Source: Glossina fuscipes (Eukaryota; Arthropoda; Insecta; Diptera; Glossinidae). Taken from it: a stretch of 64,000 nucleotides of DNA. The notes beneath the pieces were generated by a model. It did no database searches. It saw only the letters and a program-made list of their open reading frames with translations, and was not told the origin of the DNA. Positions 24,640 to 36,620 of this stretch are shown here, piece by piece (the stretch's first letter is position 1; each line of letters begins with the position of its first letter). The stretch spans positions 4,717,769-4,781,768 of the forward strand of contig NW_023998464.1 of assembly GCF_014805625.2 (NCBI RefSeq), given 5' to 3'. The translations under genes and the position numbers were made by a program.

Positions 24640-25010
24640 TGGACTGACTTCTCGGCAATTTGTTTAGGCCCTTTGATTTTCTTTTTGTCGCTCTTCTACG
24701 CTTATGCTCCCTTCCATATACCACCTTCCATGGATCTGAGCTCTGAATTCTTCAAGCCTTTTCTTACATTTTAACGTCTGTTTTTGGAATATAGGGCATG
24801 AATGGACTAGGCTTTCAACACTTTATTAACAAACTGAGTATCCGCAAAGGCTTGCTGTGTTATATATTTTATGGGTAATTCTACAGTCACATAACTCTAC
24901 CTTCAGCTTTTATGGTGTAATTCATCTGGTTTATAAAATATTAAAAGATCCCGTGGAGGTATGTCCGTGTTGTTTATCACCGCCAGCATCTTGCGGAATG
25001 TGTCCTACTT
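24640..25010 (-). mobile_element. Probable LINE ORF2 C-terminus remnant
   Basis: On the minus strand the region reads as protein-like pieces in neighbouring frames. First comes DTFRKMLAVINNTDIPPRDL (from about 25005). After a frame change come CDCRITHKIYNTASLCGYSVC, two stops, and SVESLVHSCPIFQKQ followed by KKRLEEFRAQIHGRW. The order of Cys-X2-3-Cys, a VE-x-LVH-x-CP block and a following basic helix matches the C-terminal Cys/His motif of R1/I/Jockey ORF2 proteins. No reverse transcriptase motifs remain nearby. It is dead (stops, frameshift), and the assignment is by motif layout only. Confidence 0.4.
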
Positions 25011-28000
25011 TCTAGCATACTATCTTTCTCCTCTCTTGATATAAGTACCCCTCTTATCCCTAGCGATTTTCCCACGTACCACTATTCAGCCGCATAATTA
25101 TTGGATAATGTGTCGACGGCAGTTTTAGGGGTCAACAGGTTTCATAAATTTTCTTTGTATTTTCACTTTGTCCACTTTGTTCCAGTCCACCTTTGCATCT
25201 AACTCATTGGGCCTAACAAAACAAACATATAAACCGATTACTATGGTTCGCAAGAAATCACGCATTATTTATTGCCAAAATTAAATTTTAACTACAATAT
25301 AATTACTGATTGCATCTTGTCATAACGGGTCGTCGCATCTTGTGGCCCTGTTGTTTATCTATTCCTAGCATAAGTTGCTTCCAATCAATAAGCATTTCGT
25401 TATTTCAAACCGTATGCTATTTAATTATTTCGCAATAACATTTTGCTGAAAGCAGCATGGACTGACTAGTTGGCATAAAATAACTTGGAGTCATCAAATG
25501 CATCGTTCATGTATTTTGTGCTGATGTCCTTTCTTTTTCTTTCACTTTTCGTGTAGTTTGTTCCAGTTATATCAAAACTTAAGTATTTTTATATTTCTTA
25601 TAAATGATATATTTTTTCTTTTTTTTTTCCGCTTTGCTAAATAAGAAGTAAAGGAACACGTAAGCCATCAATTATTTTTCGCACCATCAATTGAATTTAT
25701 TCAAAGAACTGTACACATTTGTATGGATTATTTGTGCCAAGTCGTCCTTGCTGTATGGTCTCTGCGTTATTTCACCCCACAAGCTCTTCCTGCATACTTA
25801 CTTCCTAATGACATTTGTAAAATTGTTTTCAAAACTCAAATAAATTTGCGCACAGTAGTAAGCTTAAGTAACAATAAATAAACAAACTTGCTCTGTTGGT
25901 ATGTGAATTCCATTGATTAGCTTTCAATTCTACTCTTTTACTTTTCTGTGTCTTTTGCCCATAAATGGTGGTATACATCGCTCAGTGTTGTCTCAATAAG
26001 TGCTGAAACTTTTTAATGAACTAGAAGATCAGGTGTAAATTCGGCCACTCTCTAGTGCTAGTTACAGCGCCCTCTTCAAAAATTTATTTTTTGAGAAAGT
26101 CCGCATTCTTGGGAAAAATACGAATTAATTTCATATGAATAGATAGATATCGTATGATATAAGCATAAAATAATAAAAGTTTTTTTCTGTTAATTTCAAT
26201 ATCATTAGGCTAGGCCAATACAGACAACGGTTTACGTATATAATAAAAACCCGGAGAGCATCGTACAGTTCGCAACTAAATTTGCATCGAACATAGTGCA
26301 AAATGGATTTTAAATAGTCTTCATTTAACGAAAACAGCTCTAATCTTAATTCTGTATTCAGATGTAATGGTGTGGCGAACGAGCTGGCACAAGTTCGCAC
26401 TTGAAAAGCAAGAATGGCTACTCGATGGGTTCAATTCGCCTGATGTCGGCTTTTTTAAATGTTGATCGTTGCTTAAATAGCTGGTAAACAAGCAGGGTCT
26501 CCTAGGATATAGGAGATACTGGCTCATGCTTTATGCAGTCCAATAATTACACTATTAATACAATAACTAAATTTTATGGCAATGTCAGGAAACAGGAAAT
26601 AACAGAGGTAATTATACCCTAATGGGAATAATATAACAATGCGGACATGATGTTTGAGTAAATAATAAGAAACTAAATAAATTTAGAATATTCATTCAAG
26701 TAACCTAAGGAACAAAAAAGTAAATTGATTTGTAAACACAAGATCCAGTATATCATGCCTTCTCAATCTTCGTACACTGGATTTTCCGTTTCCAATTTCA
26801 TGATGAAGTAATCGAACACGTGAAAAATTAAAAAAACATAAGTCACTACCATACACGCCGAAGGAAGTAATAACCTAAGTAACACAAAATGTAGGGGATA
26901 GACAAAATAATGCGAACGAATTAATTCACACTATTTTGCATATCCACGATATACATCTTTAACTTGAAATGAAGCAAATCAGGTAAAATACATCAAAACC
27001 GCTCCATGTAAATGAATCTCTTTGGGCTTTCGTATTCCAATTGTGGAAATCTAATTTATAACCGCTTTTCCCGATGAATCTGCCCTTATTTTACCAATCA
27101 CACGGTTAGCCCTGGAAGTTTAAGTCTTTTAGAGTTTGTGGGACATTGGAGCAAACCATGGATTTCAAAGAAAAAAGTCTAATGGAGTTTTGTCCCATAA
27201 CCTTTATGGGACATTCACATTAAACTTTTCTCCGATGAAGATATATTTCGTCCAAGTCGAAATCATCTAACTTTTGGCAGAAGATTTTACTCATGATGTT
27301 CCTATATTGTTCCTTATTGACGGCAGCTGAACTTTGACTGAATATTTAGTTCGTACTGTATTGTCTATTTTTCGCATATAGAAAGTCTACGTGGTCTCAA
27401 ATAAAAGAAATCAGTCTAAAACGCATCACAAAAAAAAAATATCTTATCAATATGTATAAAGAAACTTTGAATAAGTTGTATCTGCATGACAACTACGACC
27501 AAGCGCTTTAAAGGTGTCGCGCTACTACGACTAGCCTAAGACAATAGGGAAATATTTGAGATTTTTTGATAAATATACTGATTGACTTTCCTTTACTCAG
27601 TCTTTGGTTCAGGTAAAAAAACAACGCTTAAGGAATGCTGACCAGTTTTAATCTTCCGGCTTTCTCAAACGTTGTAATACATTGAGATAACACAGAACCA
27701 TCAATTTATGTTTGTGATAAAAAAGTAGGCAAAGAGGGCGAGAAAATTTAGCAGCAAAGCGAAAACCTTTTCTAAAGTGAATACAAGCTGCCCGAGTGTT
27801 AAGTGAAATGAATCAGAGATCTATATGGGAAGATTTTGCATAAATAATCCTCGTTTATTTGGGTTGTCCTGCTTTAGTTTTGATGTACATCCTGCATTGA
27901 TTGTAGCAATTGGATTGGAGAGGGTGGCATAACGCTTTTGCAGCAAACGATTGCGCGTCTGAATTCTCCAAGGACAAGCCCAAAATTGTGATGGGAATTT

Positions 28001-29570
28001 CTGTCTAGAGTGCACCCGCCAATGTACACTAGCCAAGAAATTATAGCTGGTTTCTGGTTGCATTAGCATGTTAGGTTAAGCAGAATTTTTTGCAATAATA
28101 TTTTTAAACATATGTGCACAGGATAAAGTTTTTGTATATTGAAATCGATCAGAAAAAAAGTTTTATTATTGCTGTTATTATACATACATACATACATATA
28201 ATTACATTTGAATTGCTCTGCTAAGCGTTAGGAAAGCGAGGCGAGGAATGTAAAGGCAGTCGCACGACGAACGGAATACATATTCGATAATGGACTTACA
28301 CGGGATCGATAATGGACGACCACGTGACAAACATATGCATATTTTTTAATTTATTTTTATGAACTTTTTTCTCTCTTGTCTTGCAACGTTATCTGGGCTA
28401 AACCGGGATTAGCACTACTGTCTTCTACACGATTGTTTACTAGAACTCATTGGAAACGGTTAAGAGGTGTATACAGTAATTAAAAAGCATAGTACAGAGA
28501 GTATGAGTCATATATCGATTCTCGTGACAGGACAACTATACTTCCACAAAATATTACACAAATACGTAAATATATATGTATATATATAAATATAATCGCA
28601 TGTGACAGTCACAACCTTCGCACTTACATGTTAAATTGAAAAACATTTAATTAAGATTTAGTGAAAGGAGCACAATAGAACAGCAAGTATTGTTTGATTT
28701 GAGGAGCAAAATAAATCTAGTTATTATTATTAATACATTTTTATATGTGTCTTGCTGCTCGGTCATTTTTCCTTCAGGATTTAAGAGTAAAATGCTACTA
28801 TGTCCGAAAAACATGCAAAGATCTAGTTATAGATCAATCCTGTAACCGCAAGTAGTTGTCATTATTGCATAATATAATGAAAAATTTATATTCTTCAAAC
28901 TTTATAGATAATTTCGAGCACTCGGGTTATGATGGAGTAAATAAATTACCCAGCTAAATTGTAGACAACATAGTTCTTTTCACTTTGAACAAATACATAG
29001 TGTCCAATGCCAAAAAGCACTGTTCGAAGAAATTCTACCATTATCAATATTACCATTATCATCATTATCAAATGTTCATCATCCATATTTATTTTCTTAT
29101 TCTTCAATCCGAAGAAACCGTCTCTGGAGCTTCGAGCGATGCATTTGGGCATATGAGAATAGTTAGCACTGGCCAAACACTATGCCAAAGCGGTTTTCCA
29201 GCATGGGGACGCTCGCTACCATATTATTAAGCGCACCACAAAATGTTAGTAATGCTGAACTAAAATGCGCTATCTTCCATATATCTTCCATATAACATTC
29301 GTTTCAATCAATAATTTATTGTCTGTTTGAGCAGTATTTTGGCTCGATACCAAGAAAGATTTTATAAAAGATCATTTATCTTTTCGGAAAAGAATCTATC
29401 TATATTCGCTCAGAAATATTTACATTGTATATTAATTTATATAAAATATTAAAATAGTTTCGGCTTTGCTCGAATCTTTCAATCCCACCACTTTTGTCAC
29501 CACTTAAAGAGAAATTAAAAAAAAAACAAGACAATGGTTTCGATAAGATGTTAAACGAGCGTAACCAATT
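25011..29570. other. Gene-less stretch
   Basis: Nothing could be firmly supported in about 4.5 kb. The minus-strand frame 27821-28069 lies in GC-richer DNA and reads protein-like (for example VHWRVHSRQKFPSQFW), but I do not recognise it. Frames 26131-26400 and 26321-26527 overlap in different frames without motifs. A (CATA)n tract sits at 28181-28200, and (TATC/TACC)-like tri/tetranucleotide runs occur near 29040-29070. Confidence 0.45.
28181..28200. repeat. (CATA)n microsatellite
   Basis: The tract tacatacatacatacatata is about five units. CATA/TATG tracts are among the commonest microsatellites in fly genomes, and shorter ones occur at 50370-50386 and 59365-59378. Confidence 0.8.
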
Positions 29571-29579
29571 TTTTGTAAG

Positions 29580-29915
29580 AGGTACGTAGGATTGCCCCCA
29601 GGATATGTACGTTTATGAATGAGATCCAAAAACATCAAATTTTTTGATTTGGGAAGTTCTTAGCAGTATATTCTGCATTGTAGGCTTATCCCTGACGTTT
29701 TCAATGCCAATGCCTGTGACATGGTATGCATAGAGCATCCACGCATACATAATTTAGAACGCGTCTGAAGTTACGTTTTAGGCTTTGTAAACAGCTCGAA
29801 GGAGCATTTTATCCCGCACTGGCAGACAGACGGATATTTCATGCTGGTTTCTGAAGCGTTTTTCTGGGTGCTTCGAACATTTTAACAAAATGACTACATT
29901 TTCAATCTTCGGTGC
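29580..29915 (+). repeat. Interspersed repeat family A copy, diverged
   Basis: It has gacgttttcaatgccaatgc, then a cagacagacggatatttcat tract, then ctggtttctgaagcgttttt and gggtgcttcgaacattttaa. These correspond in order to the family A landmarks (ttttcaataccaa; GACAGAC tract; tctgaagcttcc; gtgttgcgaacgttttg), best compared with the copy ending near 50040. Confidence 0.5.
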
Positions 29916-32325
29916 CGGATGTAAAAAAACGACAACGTGTGTAAGAAAACCAGCTCTTGAAAGCTCTATAGAATTCTGCATCGGATTTAACAAGAGCACA
30001 AAAGCATTCTTTGTGAGTTTGAATGTATCAAAAGTCATAGGAATTTGCTTTTACGTCAAAGCTTTTTCATTTCAATTGCCATTAGAAGAAGTGTTTTCAA
30101 AGCAAACATTCTTGTTGGAAAAAACATTATTCACATTTCCCAGGTAATTAACAATATTTATTTATCCTCTTTAAACTGGCAACTAAATAAAACTTATTAC
30201 AGTTTGTTTATATAAACCTGACGCAATGAAAAACTGGGATAACATTTTTGCTAACTTTCGTACATTTTTTAAGCAAAAAACTATTTGTGCGTACTTTTCT
30301 CAAATACATCTTCCGACTGGAACACTTTCGGCTATGAACATTTTCGCAAGAACAAGACACTATATTGATTTAAAGGACTAAAATCCATTTACATTCTATA
30401 TATTGTTTCATTTCAAAGATTTTTGAAACTTAAGTTATCTTGAGATTTTGATGAATGACTGATGGCAATAGTAAGATTAGAAACTCCACAGAGTCAAATC
30501 TCCTCAGAGATGGCCTTCTCCAGTAGTACACACAACACTTGCAATTTTATATATACGCTCATAATACATATATTAATATTCATATATTGACGTAGGCAAA
30601 ATGTAGACTGATTAATAAAAGCTTTTATTCTTGAATGAGTATGTTTTGTTGATCAGATTTTGTGGAAAACTTAAGCTTAAGAAGAATGGGAAACTTTCCA
30701 CAGAAATTTTCACATAATGGATAGTTAAAAAGTAATAACAGTGCGAAAACTTCTGATGCTTCAGTAAAGTTAGTAAGCAAAACTGTTTTCATCCCATTTA
30801 TAATTTTTAAAAAGTTTCCGTTTGTTTTTAAATACTATAATCGCCTTAAATATTAAATAGAATTAAAAGTTATTCGTAAATGCTCGCACGCTCTTTACAA
30901 GGGAAACCAAAATAACTCAGAACTTGTCTGCATTTGCATAACTATGCATATGAAATTTTCGTAAAATCACTACATTAGTTTGGTTTGAAATAAAACATAG
31001 AAAGGATTTTGTGAGAGGTGAAGTGTATTGGAAAGAGCGTTAGATAGCTTAGGAAGAATTTTGAGGGTGCAATGTTACCGCTTTCAGATGAAAATTCAGA
31101 TCAACCTACTGCTATATAATTCATAACAACATACAAGGATACGATTTATAGGAAGTTGTTCTCATCTTTCAGATACACATACCTGTTCATCCAAATTTCT
31201 GGGGAAGAAAGTCGTTAACTCGTTTTGATTCCACACTTAGTTTTAAATTATTTATTCTCATTTAGCGTAGGTTTAGTTTTTAGACAATAAGTTAGAAAAT
31301 AAGATGTATCGTAAGGTGCGACGTATGTCAGCTGATTTTGATCGTCATTATTCTCACGGTTGGCAAGACCACCTTTTTCGCAACAAAATTAGATGAAGAC
31401 GGCGCTCTTTCCGATCGAGCTGTCAAGCGGAGAAAACATCATAAGTGACTTAATCTGTCCAGATCACAGTAAGAATGGGGGATTTCTAGTAGCCGTGGGA
31501 GTTCCCAGAGAAGGAACTTAATGACAACATGAAAGAACAAACTCACACAGACTTTTGATTCAAGATTTCACGATTCGGATTTATTAATGATTATAAATAA
31601 AATAGCCGTTGATATGAGGACTTGGTTATCTAGACGAAAAACCGCAGCCACTATTGAAACGAAAAAAAAGTCTGGTAATTTGAATAGCAGGCGTAGCGGT
31701 TCGCTGGTAAGCGACCTGTGTTTTTTGCTAGGTTTCTACACGATAAAGGTAAAATTATAACGGAAAATGAAAAAATAAATACTGGAAAAGAGCTGCAGAA
31801 GAAAAGAAGGAGAAAACAATAGATGTTTAAGTATATTTTAAAGATACAATATCTTTGTCTTTTCAGCACGTTATCTACACACTCGAGGGCATACGCAAAA
31901 GGCTAAAATAAAAGAAGATTTGTGCCAACGTTTTGTTGTGTTGATGGCATTGCAAGATGTTTGTGGAAAAACCCGTTTATTTTATTTGTTACTTGTTGTT
32001 AGCTGTTGTCGTCAGTTATTGTTGTTGTTATTGTTGTTGTATGGGTATAAAAATTGGAAAAGTTTTTGACAGTTTTTGGCGCAAAAGTATATATAGCGTT
32101 TGTTTGTGTAATTTTCAATTCTCTCGCCGTCCTCTTTTTCCCAGATTTCTTTCCTATTGTAGTCTTACGCAGTATACAAAATATTCAACTTCCTTTTTCT
32201 TGTTCTTTCTTCTTTAAATATTGATTAATAAGAAATTTGCACTGATTTTCAATAGAAACGAAAATTCCTGAAAATTTCAATTCAAATGCAAATATAGTTC
32301 TTCACTTAAATGAAAATTAATTTTA
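29916..32325. other. Gene-less stretch
   Basis: Overlapping frames 29778-30038 (minus) and 29890-30147 (plus) partly lie in repeat DNA and carry no motif. The frame 31957-32217 is driven by a (TTG)n-like tract (32010-32040). No feature could be supported. Confidence 0.5.
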
Positions 32326-32329
32326 ATTT

Positions 32330-32836
32330 TCGACAAAGTTCCTCAAATCACCACGAAAACTTGTAATGATAAGTGGATACTGTGCGACAATGCTAAACTG
32401 CGAAAGGCATAGATTGATTCAGGACATCTTTTGCAAAGCGAACATTCCTGTCAACAAAGTACTGTAGTTCGTTTGGTGGTATTGGAAAGAAATGTCTACT
32501 ACGAGCTTCTAAACTCCGCTTCTAAAGACCGTTTCATCCGGACGCCAGCTCAACTAGTCAAGCTAAACGACTGTCTAGGGGATAAGGATCATTTACGGGC
32601 AAAAGAACTCGAAAAGTGACTTTCCTTCATGGCAATGAAGTGATCTTCAAGTTGCGGTAGGGAGCCCGCCGTTTGCGATTTATCATTCAGACGTTCTTCC
32701 TTCTGCTTAGCACATATATTTGAAAGATCAGGGGCTCGATAACAATTTCACCTTGAAAGCAAGAAGTCTTTAACGCGGAGGCATTTGTAAGGCAAAACAC
32801 CGTAGATAGTGATAGTAAACATTTCAATTATTAAGG
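32330..32836 (+). mobile_element. Decayed mariner transposase (DD34D family), C-terminal two thirds
   Basis: Cut-and-paste mariner transposases carry a DD34D catalytic triad. Here NDKWILCDNAK corresponds to the family's GDE-K-W-x-x-x-D-N block, so the first catalytic Asp has become Asn. The open segment 32431-32619 contains VVLERNVYYELLNSA, matching WWD-x-x-G-x-VYYELL. It is followed by a frameshift and KVTFLHGNEVIFK, matching the FLHDNARPH block with the second Asp changed to Gly. Further on come a (G)GGICK block and a terminal VDSDSKHFNY before TAA (about 32800-32833), matching the usual C-terminus. At least three frameshifts and several stops are present. No terminal inverted repeats were recognised. 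The element is inactive. Confidence 0.75.
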
Positions 32837-32839
32837 TTT

Positions 32840-33970
32840 GTGGCAAGAATATTTTAAAATCAATTTGAATTTAATCAAAATATGTAGCTTGCACACCTTA
32901 CATTTGTAATTGGAAATCACTAAGACTTATTGAAAAGCGTAACGAAATTATTTTAATTCTAAAATGCGAAAAAAAAAATATAATGCGCGATTGCATACAA
33001 AGAAGATAGAAAAGTATTATTGAGCTTTGGAGAGTAGGGCGGATGAGAAAACCATTTCAAGTAATGATAATTTTCGAATTGCGCCGATATAACTATGAGT
33101 TCAGGTGGCCGTTTTGCATAACTATATGGACTATATGGGATAACAAGTTCACTGTGGTCGCACTACACAACTTTGTTTTAGATAGATTATAAAATGTTTA
33201 CATTGATTTTCATTTTATTATCAAAACTCAAATACATCTGCAATAGAAAAAAGCCCATAAAACATAGCTGTCATCTTTAAATAAAGAAAAAGACGAAAAG
33301 ATTTCACAATTTACTTTATACATGTAGAGAGGAAAAGGGGGAACATCATTTCACTGCTTTTACAATCTAGTTTCATAAGAGAATATCAATGAAAATTAAT
33401 ATGCTGTTGGCTATGCAACGGAAACTGTTTGCCATCAATCATTACGACTTGAATTTCAAAATAACTCGCATAAAAAGAACAAATTTTCGAAAGAAAAACT
33501 GTCTGTTATGGCAACAACACTAGTAGCAAGTCGGTCTAAAAAGAAAAAAATAAAAACGAAGAATTGTTTAAAATCGTTATATGAAAATCAATATTGCATT
33601 GATACATGCATTTCGTATTCATATGGCAAAGAGGTCAGCTCGAAGGATGTGAATGCATGTGCTAGAATATCGTTTGCTACCACTGCGTAGCACACTCTAA
33701 ATAGCTAGAAATTTTTTAGTTACGTATTTCATTAAAATCCCTTCAAACGGAAATTACATACGAAAACAAGAAAGCTGAATACTACTTAATATACGAACTC
33801 TTCCCAAGCATATAACAACGAATGTTGAAGTGCAGAGTTGCTCAATACAATAATTATTCGATGATTTTGTTTCAATTAAGAAAAAAAAAAACAATCTCTC
33901 TCAGCTCTTCTCCCTCTTGAATAATATCTAGCGAAACTGTAGCAAATAACACCGTATGCCAAAGCAGAAA
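32840..33970. other. Gene-less stretch
   Basis: No feature could be supported. The 60-codon frame 33508-33690 is lysine/serine-rich and motif-free. Confidence 0.5.
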
Positions 33971-33974
33971 ACGC

Positions 33975-34115
33975 TCAGTACGAATGATTCTTATTCTTTT
34001 AAGCTTGTCTGTCCCACTGTCCATTCTATTTTCTTCAGTTCAAGCTACAGGCCGCAATTTTATAGATATTTTGATGAAATTTGTTACATGACTCGCACTT
34101 ACCATTATCGCCTGC
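33975..34115 (+). repeat. Interspersed repeat family B core
   Basis: It has aagcttgtctgtcccactgt, then a ttcagttcaagctacaggcc block, then gcaattttatagatattttg and atgaaatttgttacatgac, the canonical family B core. The flanks are not recognisable. Confidence 0.6.
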
Positions 34116-35795
34116 TTCTATCTTTCTTTTCCTCCTTTATGACTTTATCAATCAAACAATCAGCGCACTATCGTGCTATTCTCTGTTCATTTTAGCGACG
34201 GTGGAAATAGTTTTCAATTATCCCGCGAGCTACGTGATCGCTTTATCCACAGCTTTAGATTACAGTAATTCTTTTAAACTTTATCACATTTCTTTGCGTC
34301 ATCAAAAGTTTTTCAAGAAGACAGAATGCTTTTTTCGATTATGCGGAATAGGTGCGCAATTTACAATCTTTGTAACCGTATACTTTTTTTTAACCACTTT
34401 ATTAGACGCTGTGCTGACTGACATGGATACTGGCGTCGTCAAGGCTGGCTTTTACCAGCACTGTAAGAGAATGGAATTCTTTGCGAGCTTGGAGTTCAAA
34501 GCCATTGCCGCCTGGAGTTGAAATTGAAGCACAGTTGTTAACAGTTTGTAATCAGAGATTATTGTGATAACTAAGAGTTGTGTATATCGGTTTATATGAT
34601 CGGGATGTAGGGTCTTGTTAATGCGACAGTAATCTGAAAGTTTTGATTGGCATTATATAGCATTTGGCCTCCTATTATGTTAAATATATTATACTAAAAG
34701 AGTCTTTTACAACAGTAATAATATTGAAATATTATTATAATCAAATAATTAGACGAAATTAGATCAATAATCACATGCGTGATTTGAAATGTAAACTGCT
34801 TACTTTTTTAGAATTGCGTCATGCAGGGCACTGGAAAAGACTCTTACAATTATTAGCGCAATTTCTTTTGCCGCCTATTATTACTTCTTAAGGTGTATTA
34901 AGATGGATTTTTAAAATTCAACAAAAACCGTTGAGTAACAGTTTGCACCCTTTCCACATAACCCTTTCTACGAAAACTAAATATTAATGTGGTAAAAAGG
35001 CTAATCTTCAATGTTTCATGGTCAAAATTGGTCCATAACAGTAATTTGACATAGAAAGTAACCATACGGAATTCACAACATAAACGTCTATTCTTTGGAT
35101 CCCAACTCATATAAGGGTTCTTAACAAAATGAAGTGTTTGTGTGGCCAAAGTGTCCAATGTTTGATACGGTGAAAATTGTTTCGTAGAACTATGTGGAAA
35201 GCTTAACTATAAAAAATTTGGATGAAGTAAGTCCATTTTTTGGATACCATTGCATGTGACGGATGTAAGCGTTCTTGTAAATACTAAGTCCTCATCAAAA
35301 TGGTTTGCTATTTAATATTTTATGATGAAAGTTAAAGGTGATTTCTGACTAACAATCGGTTATGAAATTGATTATTAGGGGAGATGAGACTGGGATTTGC
35401 GCATACGAGCAATTGAGCAAATATCGTGCGAAGGTAGCCGAATTCGATAAAACTGAGCCCATGTCGTCGTTTGACTAAAGCTATTTTCAAAAAGAGGTTG
35501 GAATAGATTTAAAAAAAGAAAAATTAAATTTAGACTTACTTTTTGGAGACAGTAGCATACAAGGATTCTCATGAAAAGTAAGCGCTTATAAGTCGATAAA
35601 TTCTAATTTGTCTACTTTTATGACAAAAACAGGTGAAAAATGACGGAATCTTTACGAATCGGATTAAATTTGCTAAATTTGAATCATATCAGTTCACATT
35701 TTGCGTACCCTCCAATATAAAGGGGTTTCACAAAATATGTGCCTTTACATGAAAACAATGTATAATTTTTGGTGCACTGAACCGAAAATGCATAA
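34116..35795. other. Gene-less stretch containing the longest open frame of the window
   Basis: The plus-strand frame 34081-34521 (146 codons) is the longest ATG-to-stop run here. Its first third is inside or beside the family B core, its middle is F/L/S-rich, and only the last about 40 codons (DAVLTDMDTGVVKAGFY) look protein-like. There is no recognised domain, and I judge it non-coding or at best a fragment. The rest of the stretch shows nothing. Confidence 0.4.
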
Positions 35796-35802
35796 ATTTA
35801 AA

Positions 35803-36270
35803 CAGGAAAGTTATATTCGGCGGGAGCTGAATCTCGCACACCCATCACCGTGCTTTTCATTGTACGTTCTGTACATAAAACCACAAAAAAACGAAAAAAT
35901 AAAATTTAATCATATGTAACTTTGCGTGTGCGTGGTCGATTGTTTCCATTTTTGCGCATAAAGAGTAGACTTTAATAATTTACGAGTAACGAGACAAAAT
36001 CCAAAAATTGTTGTTAAAAACAAAGAAAGGCGTTCACGCTCCATTACTTCGCTTCTGTTGTGACCAATTTGGCCCTTCTTCTCCAATATCAACTTGCGTG
36101 CAGAAACTTCCAATGTTTCTACCAAATTTGAAGTCGATATTTTCATAGGCATACAGACAGACAGACATGGCTAAATCTACTCAGAATTTCACGCTTATTA
36201 TGAATCTATATATGTTTTATGGGGTCTCTCAAGCTCCCATTTGAGTGCTACATACATTGTGGAAAAAAAC
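35803..36270 (+). repeat. Interspersed repeat family A copy with palindromic end
   Basis: The left end is ggaaagttatattcgg, with the palindrome attcggcgggagctgaat at 35815-35832, then tctcgcacacccatcacc. Next come tttgcgtgtgcgtggtcga, a ttcacgctccattacttcgc block, agaaacttccaatgtttcta and a gacagacagacatggctaaa tract. The end blocks are ggggtctctcaagctcccat and gagtgctacatacattgtgg. This is the most compact complete family A copy in the window, about 470 bp. Confidence 0.7.
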
Positions 36271-36284
36271 AAAATGAGGTATAA

Positions 36285-36620
36285 GAAGTAAGAAAAATAG
36301 TAGACTATGACCTACCGTTACATACGCTACACTACCCTGCATTTGCTCACATAAAGACTTTCCAAAAATAAGGGATATAATCGAAAAAGTGGATCGATCC
36401 GAACCAGTTTCGATAGCGTTCGTGCTTGCACGAAAACAGAATTTCTCAAAAATCACACGGAATGCAAAAAAAAAAACAAGACTGAGGGACAGGTTGAAGT
36501 CGACTCACAAAGTGATTCTGAATCGACCGCTATAATGAAAGGAAAGTATATCGCAAGTTCTTTTGGCTGTTGGACACATCCGTCCAAACCTACGATACCC
36601 TTCTACTATAAATGGTGTAG
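36285..36620 (-). repeat. Interspersed repeat family B, reverse-oriented copy
   Basis: It has cgctacactaccctgcattt, then gatcgatccgaaccagtttc and gatagcgttcg (the reverse of the cgctattgaaa region). A aagtcgactcacaaagtgat block, a ggacacatccgtccaaaccta block and a gatacccttctac end follow. It directly follows a family A copy, so the two inserted side by side. Confidence 0.55.

Noticed and set aside
31957..32217. 86-codon Cys/Leu-rich plus-strand frame
   Set aside because: It is driven by a (TTG)n-like tract and T-rich DNA, with no motif.
34081..34521. Longest open frame in the window (146 codons, plus)
   Set aside because: It starts inside a family B core, is Phe/Leu/Ser-rich for most of its length and has no recognisable domain or splice context. 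Length alone is not convincing here.
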